A DNA stretch of 64,000 nt from Silurus meridionalis (lineage: Eukaryota; Chordata; Actinopteri; Siluriformes; Siluridae). Location of the stretch: positions 26,409,632 through 26,473,631 of the forward strand of contig NC_060885.1 in NCBI RefSeq assembly GCF_014805685.1, given 5' to 3'. Numbering within the stretch: position 1 is the first letter of the stretch; each line of letters begins with the position of its first letter. A program made the position numbers and the translations under genes. Of the stretch, positions 1-21,045 are shown in pieces. The notes below the pieces were generated by a model. The model worked only from the letters and a program-made list of their open reading frames with translations, ran no database searches and was not told where the DNA came from.

Positions 1-678
1 TTAATGTCAGATAATATTGGGGGCGGGGGTTCAGTTTAGCGGTAATGTATTATGTGTTAGCGGCCGGAGCAGCCACTTTAAGAAGGGATCGGATGGAGGT
101 AAGACATGTGACCGAGGCATCATCACATGCATCAAGAGTGAGTCATAGACTGATGTGGCGGAGAGAGTCCGATAATTTTCCAAAATTAAACATAATTCAG
201 AATCAGATAATAAATAAAACGAAAATAATGTAAGTTATGTATTCTTTCTGTGCGGCCCGGTACCAATTGACCCAGGGCCCGGGGCCCACTGATCTACAAC
301 ACACCTAATATCTTTACAGTCACACACACACACACAAGTGGTTTATTGTGAGCTTTTAATATATATGCTGCAAGTGTCACATATTCTTCCTCTAACATGT
401 CTCCTCTGTTCTTTGTGTGCAATTGGGGAATCTTCAAGTTCATTTTATTTTTTGCACCACTTGCTGTGCCAAATGCTCTCTCTCTGATCTATCTCTACTA
501 CAGTCAAGCTGACAGCTTTTTACTACTTACTATTTAAGATGGCAGCCAATAGGATTCCACACTGAGGTAAGTGGATGGGGAAAGTGGTAAAAATAGAATT
601 GGAACACAGTGAAGATCTGGCTCACAGGTCAGGAGTGAGAGACGGGTTTATCTCCACAATCACTCACCTGGACAGAAC

Positions 679-736
<58 letters not shown>

Positions 737-857
737 GCAATTTTTCCTGTTATAAAGGAAGTGGTGTCAGAGCGCCCCCTGGTGTCTGTGGTGTTACAGT
801 GAACTACTCATTGTGATCATTATCAATCACCGTTCCTGTCTATCAGAACTATATGTT
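1..857. other. Intergenic stretch without a recognisable gene
   Basis: I see no exon with splice signals or a known protein motif on either strand. The short open frames are chance or run through the (GA)n tract at about 679-731. It lies downstream of mrpl2, which is read from the minus strand. Confidence 0.6.
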
Positions 858-1075
858 CTTCTTCTTTCAGCTTCTCCCATTTAGGGGTCGCCACAGCAGA
901 TCATCCGTCTCCATACCCGACTGTCCTCTACATCTGCCTCTTTCAAATCAACTACCTGCATGTCTTCCCTCACCACATCCATAAACCTCCTCCTTGGTCT
1001 TCCTCTTTTTCTTCTTCCTGGTGGCTCCATCCTCAGCATTTTTTTACCGATATACCCCATGTCCCTCCTTTGCAT
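858..1075 (-). mobile_element. RTE-type LINE, 3'-terminal fragment
   Basis: The minus strand encodes the last part of an RTE polyprotein: a degenerate GRRKRGRPRRRFMDVVREDM block followed by a CGDP-like end. It then runs into the 3' tail GGCGACCCCTAAATGGGAGAAGC. The same tail ends the longer copies at 27446 and 45973. Severe 5' truncation is usual for this family. The fragment carries no gene of its own. Confidence 0.85.
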
Positions 1076-1383
1076 TACAGGACTGAAGACATGTTAGATA
1101 CTAATTAAAGAAAATACAGAGTTGGAAACATCATTATAATCCAGTTTTTTTTTTGTCATGTTTCTCCAGGCCTGTTTCCTTATTTAAAATATTCTGATGA
1201 ATCATTTAGATATTTTTTTATCACATTTGAAATAAACAATGCTGGTTAACAGATGTTTCTTTTTGTGCGTTATTTCAGATAAAGTTGTATGTTGTACAGT
1301 GAGTAAAAAGTAGAAGACTGGAAACATTCAGATGAAGTGGAGATTTATGTAATCGAAATCTTGAGACTCACACATTTGTATAA

Positions 1384-1590
1384 AAGCTGACGTTGGGTCA
1401 GATCCATTAGTACATGATCACATGATCACCACACACGTTTACTGATTACATGATCAACACACATTTATTGATCACATGATCATTACTCACGTTTACTGAT
1501 CACACGTTCAGTACTCACACATTTACTGATCACACGTTCAGTACTCACACATTTACTGATCACATGATCAACACTCACATTTACTGATTT
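1384..1590. repeat. Minisatellite, about 31-bp unit
   Basis: Roughly six imperfect copies of a unit containing ACTGATCACATGATCA and CTCACACATTT. Two adjacent units at about 1496-1557 are almost identical. It lies just downstream of the mrpl2 3' end. Confidence 0.75.
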
Positions 1591-1623
1591 ATAACCAACA
1601 ATGCAGAATTATAAATTTATCTA

Positions 1624-1633
1624 TTTATTTATT
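1624..1633 (-). terminator. mrpl2: Candidate poly(A) signals of mrpl2
   Basis: The minus strand reads two overlapping AATAAA hexamers (TTTATTTATT on the plus strand) about 70 nt after the mrpl2 stop codon at 1703. Position fits a short 3' UTR. Cleavage site not determinable from sequence. Confidence 0.55.
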
Positions 1634-1702
1634 TTACACTTTAACATGTTCTGTTTATAATACACTTGCTTGCTCTCACACTCACTCTCACAATTGTGTG
1701 TA

Positions 1703-4770
<3,068 letters not shown>

Positions 4771-4800
4771 TTCACCATGAGAACCTCAACCTGCTGTAAA

Positions 4801-4820
4801 CACACACACCCACACACAAA

Positions 4821-4862
<42 letters not shown>

Positions 4863-5778
4863 ACACAAAAACATAGTTAAAGAGATTTAAGTCAGACATA
4901 TACACCAGCTGTTCCTTTTGTGCTTCCCCTAATGAATCTGCTCTTTATAATTTTGGGGATTTGTCTTCTTATTTTTGATTGAATTTTCTAAATGTTTAAA
5001 CTCTAACTAGCTTTCAGATTTCTCTTTATTCTTTAAGGATAAGTTGTTTGGTTTCTATAAAATGGAAAAAGACAAGAGCTGAGCACATTTTTTTTTTTTT
5101 ATAATCTCTTATTACTGCTTGCCAAATCTCATATTTTTCAAATTAGTAAATTTATTCATTAAAATCCCTTATTCTTATTCTTTTTTTTTTTTTTTTTTTT
5201 TTGAAAAGCAAGTCCAGATAAAATTAATGTCAATCAATGGAAGAGATTTAATCCTTAAAGAATTTGAAATCTGGTAAGACAATAAACCTGTACTAACCTT
5301 TTAATTCATTTTGTTCATTTTTAGGTTTACATTCTGTAATTTATTTATAATTGGTGATTTGCTATATTTAACATTTAATGAAAACTTTCTTTTCACATTT
5401 GTCCTGTATTTTAATTTTTTATGTACTTTTACACTTACTTTGTGTACAATTTACAATTTGATACATTGGGCAATAAAATTAAAAAATTTTTATAAAAATC
5501 AGTGATGGTGATAATGTGACTTTTTTTTTTTAACCAGGACACGAATTATTCTGATAATGAATTTAGAGAAAGGTGCTGTATTATAAAAAAAATACAAATA
5601 AAAAAGATATATAGATAATTGTATTTATATTTGCTCATACAGCAACTCACTGTAATAATTTCCTCCTGTAACTGCTTTGTTCAGTTCCACATCTCACAGC
5701 TTTTCTCTTCTCCTTTATTTACACATTTCAACAGATTTCCATGCACAAAAAAACGGAATAAAGGCTAACAGAACTTAC
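4801..5778. other. AT-rich stretch upstream of the mrpl2 start exon, no coding gene seen
   Basis: It starts with a (CA)n tract (to 4861). On the minus strand that tract is followed by the acceptor TTTACAG ending at 4795, just ahead of the mrpl2 ATG exon. The remainder is AT-rich with poly-T runs. It is best read as the intron separating a proposed mrpl2 5' exon (5779-5860) from the ATG exon. Confidence 0.45.
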
Positions 5779-5860
5779 CTCCAAACAGAAAAATTATCAT
5801 ACAGTGTCCTTCAGCAACGCACAGCATCCGCATGAAGCGTCGCGGTGTGATGACGTAAGT
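5779..5860 (-). promoter_or_regulatory. mrpl2: Candidate promoter and non-coding 5' exon of mrpl2 (CRE-like site)
   Basis: A CG-rich island in AT-rich DNA holds the CRE/ATF-like site TGACGTAA (5851-5858) within TGATGACGTAAG. Just downstream on the minus strand is a short open stretch from ATG at 5833 to a strong donor G|GTAAGT at 5779/5778. Joined to the acceptor at 4795 it would make a 5' UTR exon carrying a short upstream frame that stops three codons after the junction. That CRE/ETS-type sites serve housekeeping mitochondrial genes is general knowledge. Assigning this exon to mrpl2 is inference; another minus-strand transcript is possible. Confidence 0.4.
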
Positions 5861-5899
5861 GTGTGTCACGTACAATCCGGTAGTGCCATCTACCGGTGA

Positions 5900-5984
5900 A
5901 ACACTGCACTGTAGGTTTAATATCCATAATGCTACATTGTTGAATAATGTATCATTAGGGATATTAAACCTACAGTGCGGTGTT
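5900..5984. repeat. Near-perfect hairpin (small MITE-like palindrome)
   Basis: Arms 5900-5925 and 5959-5984 pair almost fully (CACTGTAGGTTTAATATCC against GGATATTAAACCTACAGTG), and the loop is partly complementary. Both strands therefore translate to similar peptides, which is not evidence of a gene. It sits directly beside the CRE-like site. Confidence 0.8.
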
Positions 5985-6249
5985 TGCGGAGTACATAGAT
6001 ACACTTCATTAACCAACAACACAACAGCCATTTCAACATGAATAACAGAATAAAAGAAAGATCAAAAAGTTGGTTAAAAAATAAGACAAAATAGTAAAGC
6101 TATCTTTTAAAAAAGGTATCTTTAGTTAACCAATAAAATGACAGTATCATGTCATAAAGTAGGAGAACCATTCATATTTGATGGACAAATAAATTGAAGG
6201 TAATTATTTTTAGAAAAAGTACAACTGTCTCAAAGTTGTTAGAATTTGT

Positions 6250-7701
6250 TCTAGCTCTTTTTGGACTGAAAATTTGTCAATTAAATTATAGTGAGTAAAA
6301 AGTTTAGATCTTTCAAAGTCAGTAAAACTAGAAAGTTACTTAACCAAAATGTTTATGTTTATTTGGAAAGTAAATGAACAGAAGAGAAATCCAAATCAAA
6401 TCAGTATTTGGTGTAACCACCCTTAACCTGCAAAACAGCATCAAATCTTCTATACACACTTGCACACAGTTTTTGAAGGATGGTAGTTTGTTCCGAACAT
6501 CTTAGATAATTAACAACAGATCTTCTGTGGATGTGGGCTCCTCAAATCCTTCTGTCTTTTTCAGGTAATCCCAGGCAGACTCTGTGATGTTGAGATCAGG
6601 GCTCTGTGGGGGTCACAGAGTACATCCTTGTTCTTCTCTACATTGAAGGTAGTTTTTTAAAGACTTTGGCTGTATTTTTTGTGTAGTTGTCCTGCTACAG
6701 GTCCTGCTGCAGAATACATTTGGGGCCAGTTAGGTGCCTCCCTGATGGTACTGCATAATAAATAATTAATAAATAACTACATTAGCAGAAATGCAGCCCC
6801 AAACTTTTGGGAAACCTCCACCATGCTTCACTGTTGTCTACAGACACTCATTATTGGATCGCTCTCCAGCCCTTCAGTGAACAAACTGTCCCCTGCTACA
6901 GCCAAATATTTCAGATTTTGAATCAGTCAAAAGTATCTGCTGCCATATTTCTGCCCCTATTTCCTGTTTTCCTGTGTAGTTGAGTCACTTTAGCTTGTTG
7001 CCATGTCAGATGTTTGGCATTTTGGCCTTGATTCTTCCATTAAGACCACTTCTAGCCAGAATTCTTAGGACAGTAGTTGGGTATAACTGGGTCTCTTTGG
7101 TTACCACTGGTTTCTATTAGTTCTTTGCTGCTGGTGCTGCTGGACATTTTCTGATGTGGAAGTGCTGCATTAAGTTTGCTTTGGCTGACCTCTGCATCTA
7201 TGCTTCTCAACATCTCCTGTTTCTTTGTGCTTCTTAAAAAAATAACTTGAAGAGCACATCTTAAAACTTCAGTCTGCTTTGAGATCTTTGCCTACTTGCT
7301 GATGCAGTAAAACTACAGTGTGCCTTGTTGCTGTGCCCAGTCTTGCAATGGTGGAGGACCTGAAACATGAAACTCTCTTCCACAACCTCACCTGACTAGT
7401 GTTTCTCAATCAGTCTGAAGCTCCTAAACAGCTGTTTCTGTTTCACTGCTTGGTAGAATTGGTTAATCATACACCTGACTCTGATTCTACAAAATCCCAG
7501 AATTTGTGCAATTGTACAAATTGTGCGAGTGTAAGAATTAAAAGCCTTCACAAATTGAAGAATTTCACAAGTATTGTTTTGATTGGAAATATCATCTGTT
7601 CATTTACTTTTCATTTTGTTAATTGATAAAAAATACATTATGAACTTTTTAATTTACAGCATTTCTTCACACCTGCCTAAAGATTTAGTTCGGTAGTGTA
7701 C
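6250..7701 (-). mobile_element. Degenerate Tc1/mariner-like transposon
   Basis: Subterminal inverted sequence AAAGTAAATGAACAG at about 6368-6382 recurs inverted near 7598-7612. The minus strand holds scraps of a Tc1 transposase, including PPQSPDLNITESAWDYLKK near 6560-6620, with many stops. Outer borders are approximate. No host gene is seen in this stretch. Confidence 0.7.
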
Positions 7702-7755
7702 ATTCGACATGTAAACTCGTGCATTACAGTTGCACATCCTACTTTATGACAATAA

Positions 7756-7978
7756 ACTTTCTTTCGGCTTCCCCCATTAGGGGTCGCCACAGCGGATCCA
7801 CTGCACGTTTGATTTGGCACATGTTTTTACGCTGGATGCCCTTACTAACGCAACCCTCCCCAATATATCCGGGCTTGGGACCGGCACTGAGAGTGGCTGG
7901 GGATGGTTCCCTGATCGGGGATCGAACCCGGGTAGCAGCGGTGCGAGCGCTGCACCCTAACCACTAGACCACCAGGGG
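7756..7978 (-). mobile_element. tRNA-headed SINE with RTE-derived body and tail
   Basis: A 15-bp target duplication (ACTTTATGACAATAA at 7741-7755 and 7979-7993) brackets the element. On the minus strand it opens with a tRNA-like promoter: box A region GTGGTCTAGTGGTTAGGGTG and box B GGGTTCGATCCCC. Next comes a body shared with the 5' UTR of the RTE at 30566 (GGGAGGGTTGCGTTAG, GGGCATCCAGCGTAA, GTGCCAAATCAAA). It ends with the RTE 3' tail (GTGGCGACCCCTAATGGG). It is not a tRNA gene: no complete cloverleaf is seen and it lies inside a retroposed unit. Confidence 0.9.
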
Positions 7979-8385
7979 ACTTTATGACAATAATCATTAT
8001 TATCATATTCGAGAGATTATTTAATTTTATTCTTATAGTTAATGGTATAAACTGAGATGCGGGCGGGGTTAGTGCTTCAGATGTGGGCGGTGTTTTGTTC
8101 CAAGAGTCTCACTAGAGACGCAATCGGCATCCCGAGCTCGAGCGCTTCTGACATTCCTGCTCCCTAGACACAGAAACAGAGAGATGAAATGAACAGTGAT
8201 GTACCGGCTCTGGTTCCGGTTCTTTTTTTGCTTTGGAGATATCATCGGAACCACGCGACAGACATGACGACACGCCGGATAGAGCGCGAGCTGCAGAGAG
8301 AATAAACAGAAGGGAAGGGGGATACACACGCTCGGACGCGCGCGCACGCACGCATACACGCACACGCGCGCCCACACACACGGAG

Positions 8386-14531
<6,146 letters not shown>

Positions 14532-14556
14532 TGCATTTGTTCGTCTCAGCAATGCT

Positions 14557-14559
14557 GTT

Positions 14560-14635
<76 letters not shown>
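14557..14635. repeat. (CA)n microsatellite in the ttc9 3' UTR
   Basis: About 75 bp of CA repeats starting 26 bp after the ttc9 stop codon and upstream of the likely poly(A) signal, so probably transcribed. Confidence 0.9.
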
Positions 14636-14636
<1 letters not shown>

Positions 14637-14982
14637 TGTAATCTTAATTACATTAATATAAATATCACCTGATCACAACTTAATATATCTGCATGAAACT
14701 GTAATGTCTGAGTGAAACTCATCCTCCTGTAGTGTTCAGCAGCGAGCTAACATCATCCCAGACAGACAGATAAATAAAGAAACCGACAGATAGACACATA
14801 ATGTGAGACAGAAATGAGAAAAGCGTCTCACTATGTTGAATTTCCTTCATAATGTGTCGCTCCCTTTTCTTCACCAAGCATAAGACAGAAAATCAACATT
14901 AACCTCAACATGATGATGATGGTAGTGATGAAGACAAAGATGATGTTATTTCCTTGAAAAATCTAATTGTCTGTTAATCTGT

Positions 14983-14988
14983 AATAAA
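14983..14988 (+). terminator. ttc9: Candidate poly(A) signal of ttc9
   Basis: AATAAA lies 452 nt after the stop codon and is followed by a GT-rich stretch (GGTTGTGTATTTTCTGTG), the usual downstream element. Confidence 0.6.
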
Positions 14989-14999
14989 TAAAGGTTGTG

Positions 15000-15298
15000 T
15001 ATTTTCTGTGTTCAATTAGTGCATTTTACTGATTTCTAGGTTAATGTTAGCAACTCGTAGCAGTTTGCTCACATACTAGCACAAGAAATAGCTGACAATG
15101 TGAAAATAAGGGAAAATGATTTCCTGATTTCTGGGCAAGCAACATAAACATCTCTGTTAGCACACAGAATTAGCTCAGCTAGCATAAACCAGTTTAGCCT
15201 GCTAATGTCATGTGACTTGAGAACACGCATGCTTGGGTCATGTGGTAGTTCACCTAAAAATAAAAACGCATTTAGTAATTCATGAAACTGTATTATAA

Positions 15299-15364
<66 letters not shown>

Positions 15365-15800
15365 CCTCAGGCTTTGGAAACAAAAGTTAAAATTTTTCGA
15401 AATTGTTTGAGGGACATGGACATTGCCATCTTTCAGGAAACCTAGGATCATGCTACAATGCCACAATGCCAAACTTGTCAAATTCCTACAAAGGGGGATC
15501 AACACATTTTTCTAAATTTGACAATATACCATCAGGAAGCTATGTCATGAAAACACAAAATACTTAACAAAATGGAAGACAATCATTAGATCTCTGTGAT
15601 ATTTTGGAACAAAAATACAGCACCACCTCCACACCAAACCCTCGTACCACTACACTCAAAACTGCAGTGAACCCATAACTACATTAACACACAATTAATC
15701 ATACACAATAAAATTATTAACAACCTGCTAGACTTATTTCCTATCCAGTGACTGACAACACTTATACTGGAATTAGTTTAGTAATAGAATATATTAATCA
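15000..15800. other. Intergenic stretch with a pure (TA)n tract
   Basis: No gene seen. Positions 15301-15361 are an uninterrupted TA repeat; the rest is unique-looking AT-rich sequence. Confidence 0.7.
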
Positions 15801-15809
15801 CATATTCAT

Positions 15810-16090
15810 AACACTGAGTGGTGGGCCGTGCATTTGGTACCTGGGCCATTAGTGGGGACTTACTTAATCCACCTCTTAATACCACCACTATCACATCGCA
15901 ATTATAGAAACCATCAATACAATACAAAACCGCAATGTAACAACGCTTGGCATTACATAGAGAGAGGCTTTTCACATATGGATGGGGAATACCATTTTAC
16001 TATAGCAAGCTCCAAACCTCTACACTACAACTGCAACTGTGCCACCTACATCACCTGGAGCGGTTCAGAATCAATATTTGTCTAATAGCA
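15810..16090. mobile_element. hAT-like element fragment
   Basis: Begins with GTGGGCCGTGCATTTGGTAC and shares TCCACCTCTTAATACCACCA and GAAACCATCAAT with a degenerate relative near 56741-56825. No transposase frame is visible. Confidence 0.5.
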
Positions 16091-16139
16091 TGACAAAAAC
16101 ATTAAAAATTTAAATAAAATACAACCTACTCACCAGAGA

Positions 16140-18800
16140 TGCATATAATTGGTACTAAGAACATCTACACACAACAGTCCATTAGTGCAGTAACGAAGTG
16201 TAAGGTGAGAAATGAGCAAGAGTACAAGTGAGCATAAGTTTTTGTGTAGACAGTCCATTAACGTAATAACGAAGTGTGAGGTATGGGGGGAGATGTAGCA
16301 GTGTATGAAGGGCAGTAGGATCAGTGAAAGGCAGAGTTCAATAAAGACACAGCTCTAGGAAAAAAGCTGTTCTTTAGTCGGCTGGTCCTGGTCCGGAGGC
16401 ACCTGAAACATCTGCCAGAGGGCAGAAGAGAAAACAGTCTATGGGTGGGATGAGAGAGTCCTTAAGAATGCTGCAAACTCAACGCAGACAGCGTTTCTTC
16501 TGGATGTCCCCCATGGCTGAAAGTGGAGTCCCTGTGATGCGCTGGGCGGTTTTCACCACCTGCTGCAATGCCTTAGGCTCTACAACAGAGCAGCTCCCAT
16601 ACCAGACTGTGACACAGCTGGTCAGGATGCTTTCTATTGCGCAGTGGTAGAAGTTTACCAGGATATCCGAGGAAAGCTGATTTTTCCTCAGTGTCCTCAG
16701 GAAAAAGAGGTGCTGGTGAGCCTTCTTGACCAGGCTGGAGGTGTTGGTAGTCCAGGACAGGTCCGCCGAGATGTGGATCCCCAGGAACTTGAAACTGGAG
16801 AAGCGCTCAACAGCCATCCCATTGATGTGGGTGATGTCATGTGTGCCTCTTGTCTCGCTCCTTTGTCTTGGGGGTGTTAAGGTGCAAGTTATTGCCATTG
16901 CACCATGTGGCTAGGTGCTGGATCTCCTCCCTGTAGGCAGTCTCATCATTGTTGGTGATGAGACCGATCACGGCAGTGTCATCTGCAAACTTGATGATTG
17001 AGTTAGATCCATTCACAGGCCTGCAGTCGGAGGTGAAGAGGGAGTAGAGGAAGAGGCTCAGTACACAGCCCTGTGGGTGTGTTGTGGGTGGGCGTGTTGA
17101 GTGTGATAGTGTTGGAGCAGATGGAGCCTGATCGAACCTGCTGGGGTCTGTTGGTCAGAAAGTCCATAATCCAGATGCCCAGATCTACAAGTTTGGCTTG
17201 GATGGAATGATGGTGTTAAATGCTAAGCTAAAGTCAACAAACAGCATACGTGCATAAGTGTTCTTATTGTCCAAGTGTGTGAGCACAGAGTGCAGTGCCA
17301 TGGAAACTGCATCTTCTGTGCCTCCATTGCTGCGGTAGGCAAACTGGTGAGAGTCCAATGTGGATGGCAGAGAGTCCTTTAGGTGTGCCAGGACCAGCTG
17401 CTCAAAGCACTTCAAGACAATGGGTGTCACTGCTACGGCACGTAGTTCAGGCACGTTGGGCTGGAGTGTTTTGTCACTGGCTTAATGGAGGTGCATTTAA
17501 AGCAAGTAGGAACAGCTGCTTGGGCAAAAGACAGGTTGAAGATGTCTGTAAAGACCCCAGCGAGCTGCTTAACACATGCCCTGAGTACGTGTCCAGGGAT
17601 GTTGTCTGGTCCAGCGGCTTTGTGTGTGCTGATCCGGCTCAGTGCGTTGCAGACATATGTGGAGGAGAGTGTGATTGGAGAGTGATCAGCCGAGGGTTTG
17701 AGCTTGGTGGCAGTTTCTCTGTTGTCTCTTTCAAAGCGAGCATAAAAGTTATTAAACTCATTCAAGAAGAGGACATCAGTGGCAGCGGGGGTGGAGTGGG
17801 AGGATTTGTAATCATTGATGGCCTGGCGAGGGTCAGAGTTGGAAAAATGCTCCTCTATCTTTCGCTTGTAGCAGTGCTTGGCCTCTTTGATCCCCCTTTT
17901 CAGGTTAGCTCTGGATGTGCTGTAGGCCTGAGCGTCCCCTGACCTGAAGGCAGTAGTGCATGCCTTCAACAGGAGGCGCACATCCTTGTTCATCCATGGC
18001 TTCTGATTTGGGTATGTGATGATCTGTTTCTGAGTAGTAACACTGTTTATGGTGGGATTGCTGTAATCCAGTACAGAAAAGGTGTAGAAATCGATGTCCG
18101 TGTGAATGTCACTGGTGGCCTGAGAGGCAAATGTACTTCAGTCTGTGTGTAGAAACCTTTTCTTGGAGTGTGAAATCTGCCTCTGTGGGCCACACTTTGA
18201 TGGTTCTCACTGATGGCTTTACCCGATTGATGAGGAGTGCATATTTGGGGATGAGGAACAAAGTAAGGTTATCTGACTGTCCCAGGTGGTGGAGGGGGGT
18301 CACAATGTAAGCTCCAGCCATGTTTGTGTATACATGGTCTAAGGTTTTGTTCCCTCTGGTGTGACAGGAAACATGCTGGTGAAATTTGGAGAGCACTGCC
18401 TTTAACTTTGAGTGATTAAAATCTCCTGCAACAATAAACGCAGCTTCCGAATGAACAGTCTGTTGTTTACTGATGGCCGCATAAAGTTCTTTCCTAGCAA
18501 GCTTGGCATGAGCATCGGGGGGAATATAAGCTGCTGTAATAATGGTGCAAGCACTTCCGCCCGGCCGGGTAGAGTGAGCGGCCTCGGGTGTTCTGGCGAT
18601 CTCAGAAAGGAGTTTAGGTTGTCAACAAAACTGTCGGAAAGTCGTAAACCAATATACAAAAGCTCATGTCTGGTGTACGATGTATAGGCACAGCTGTTCT
18701 GCACGAACAGACCCAAGATAAGCAACAGAAATACCGCAGAATTGCAGATTCTGGAGAGACCCTGAGCCTCGCAGTGTAATCGCACCGCCATCTTGGTCTA
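16140..18800 (-). mobile_element. L2-like LINE, long but decayed copy
   Basis: Minus-strand fragments in order: a leader with AVRLHCEAQGLSRICNSAVF (near 18790) and RHELLYIGLR; an endonuclease region (NHSKLKAVLSKFHQHVSCHT, DHVYTNMAGAYIVTPLHHLG); a linker (MNKDVRLLLKACTTAFRSGD); early RT ([20 protein letters not shown]); RT finger/palm ([33 protein letters not shown]); and the post-RT region (SSFKFLGIHISADLSWTTNT, 16898-16479). Frames shift several times. The 3' UTR runs to about 16140. Confidence 0.88.
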
Positions 18801-18899
18801 ATATATGATCAAGATCAGCAAAAAGAGGAAGTGGAAAAAAATCACAACTCGATGTAGACCTTACTATGCACTCCTGACCAAATATTCTTCGGATGTGCA

Positions 18900-20370
18900 C
18901 AAGATCCTTGTAAGCTCCAAAACATCACCTCTTCACTACTCAACCCCCCTGCCACACCTGCTCCATCCTCACTGACTGCTAATGAATTTGCCTCCTGCTA
19001 TGATGAGAAGATTAGGGAAATCTGCCAGACCTTCACTTCCTCCCCAACAATGACTACACAACACAGCCAGGAATCCCCTACTTCTTCGTTGTCAAGCTTC
19101 TTAACCTTAACATCAGATGAGATACATCCAATCTTGCAATCCCACCACCCGCCCTCTGGATCCAATCCCTTCAACTATGCTTCATACAATCTCACAAGAT
19201 CTCCTGCCCTTTATCTCCACAATCATCAACGGGTCCTTAACATCTGACTATGTGCCAACTACCTTCAAGCAACAAGTGTCATTGCCATCTTAAAGAAACC
19301 TGCTCTGAAACCATCAGACATCAACAACTACAGTATACAGAATTACTTCTTTCCTTTCTTTCTAAATCTCTGACTGGTTTCAAAGCAGCACATTCCACAG
19401 AGATGGCCCTTTTGGCTGTTTCTGAGATACTACATGCTGCTCAATCAGCCAAGCTGTCATCTGTACTTATCTTCCACAGTCAATCACAAGACTCTTTTGT
19501 CTATCCTTAGGAGCCTTGGTATCTGTGGAACAGCATTGGAATGGTTTGCTTCCCACCTGAAAAGTCGCTCATACCAGGTAACATGGAGGGGATCCACATC
19601 TGCCCCATGCAGATTTACCACTTGTGTCCCACTGCTGTCCTCTGTACTTGGTCCCCTCCTTTTCTCCCTCTATACCGTCTCCATTGGTGAAGTCATATAC
19701 TCACATGGGTTTTCTTACCACTGCTATGAAGATGACACTCAACTCATCTTTTCTTTCCCTCCCTCAGATACCAAAACAGCAAAACAGAACTGCTGGTTAT
19801 CCCAGGTGATCAAGGTCATCTCTAGGTCAGGATCTCCAACTAACTCTTCATTACACTCTGCTCTCCCCTTCAGCCACTGCTTGCAACCTTGGGGTAAGTA
19901 TGGACAATCAACTGTCATTTTGAGATTGGACTACTGCAATTCTCTGCTGGCAGGACTTCCTCTGAATGCCATTCGTCCACTGCAAATGATCCAAAACGCA
20001 GCTGCACTACTTGTGTTCAATCTGCCTAAGTTCTCCCACACCTCCCCACTGTTGCGTTCCCTTCATTGGCTTCCAGTAAACGTATCAGATTCAAAATACT
20101 GATGCTTGCCTACAATGCCAAAAAAGGACCAACACCATCTCAACTCAGAGACCTCATCACACCTTGCACTGCACCACGCTGTCTGAGATCCTGCAGCACT
20201 GCTCGACTGGTACCACCTTCTCTCAGGATGAAAGGTAAGTGTACTTCAAGGCTCTTCTCTGTTCTGGCACTGAGTTGGTGGAAAGAACATTCCATAGATG
20301 TCCATACAGCAGAGTCCCTGGCTATCTTTAAGTGACGGTTGAAGACCTACCTCTTCTTAAAACACTTTAA
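18900..20370 (+). mobile_element. LINE reverse-transcriptase fragment, plus strand
   Basis: Plus-strand frames give RT pieces of the L2-like group: FKAAHSTEMALLAVSEILHA, LGICGTALEWFASHLKSRSY, SSVLGPLLFSLYTVSIGEVI, then YEDDTQLIFSFPP in place of the usual YADD. The post-RT region follows with LRLDYCNSLLAGLP and FNLPKFSHTSPLLRSLHWLP. Frameshifts and the changed active-site motif mark it as dead. Confidence 0.85.
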
Positions 20371-20624
20371 TTAGCACTTTCCAAGTATGCTTTGTAAAAA
20401 TCTAGAGTTATAGTCTGACTTATATTAAGCCAGCATACCAGTGTAGATTAATTAATTGCTGGAGTCTCAAAGCACTTTTGAACGTCGCTCAAAAGGGAAA
20501 AGGGAGTTTTATACATCTGCTAAATGCCGCAAATGTAAATAGACAGAGGGGCAGATGGGGAAGATGGGGCAGTGAGGCAGATGGGGTAGATGGAACAGGT
20601 GGGGCAATGAGTAAATGGGACAGT

Positions 20625-21045
20625 GGGGTATTCAATTTAATAAATGTTTATGTGCATAGTGCTTTAAACAATAGACATTGTCTCAAAGCAGCTTAACACA
20701 GATAATGTGGTAATATAGAATCAATAAAATTGTTCTTTATAAGTGTAAGTTTGTCCCTGATGGGCAGGGAAAAACTTCCTTAGATGGCATAAGGAAGAAA
20801 GCTTGAGAGGAACCAGATACTTAAGAGGGAACCCATCCTCATCTTGGTGGCAGCGAATGTTTTTTATTTATTTATTTATTTTTTTTTTACAGCTAAACGA
20901 TGTTGAGGTGTGTAGAGATGGTGATCAGATGCAAACTGTAGTGTAGAGAAAAGGATATGCATAATTAGGTATACTTATTTTTGTATAAACGTTAAGGACA
21001 TTGTGCAGTTGTGGACTCTGGCAAGACTCGCTATGGCAGCATAAG
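20625..21045 (-). mobile_element. 3' end of an L2-like LINE (same family as 36441 and 57185)
   Basis: Shares with the copies at 36441 and 57185 the blocks CATTGTCTCAAAGCAGCTT, GGCATAAGGAAGAAA, CTTGAGAGGAACCAGA and GGGAACCCATCCTCATC. With the 36441 copy it also shares GGCAAGACTCGCTATGGCAG. This is the 3' UTR region, without coding sequence. Confidence 0.8.

Noticed and set aside
5765..6041. Two overlapping open frames giving similar peptides on opposite strands
   Set aside because: The likeness follows from the palindrome at 5900-5984, not from coding.
7880..7978. A tRNA gene on the minus strand (box A and B motifs)
   Set aside because: The motifs lie inside a unit with a 15-bp target duplication and an RTE-derived tail, so it is a SINE head; no full cloverleaf was found.
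8233..8385. Upstream extension of ttc9 in the same frame
   Set aside because: The frame is open but has no ATG before 8386, and its sequence is low-complexity leader.
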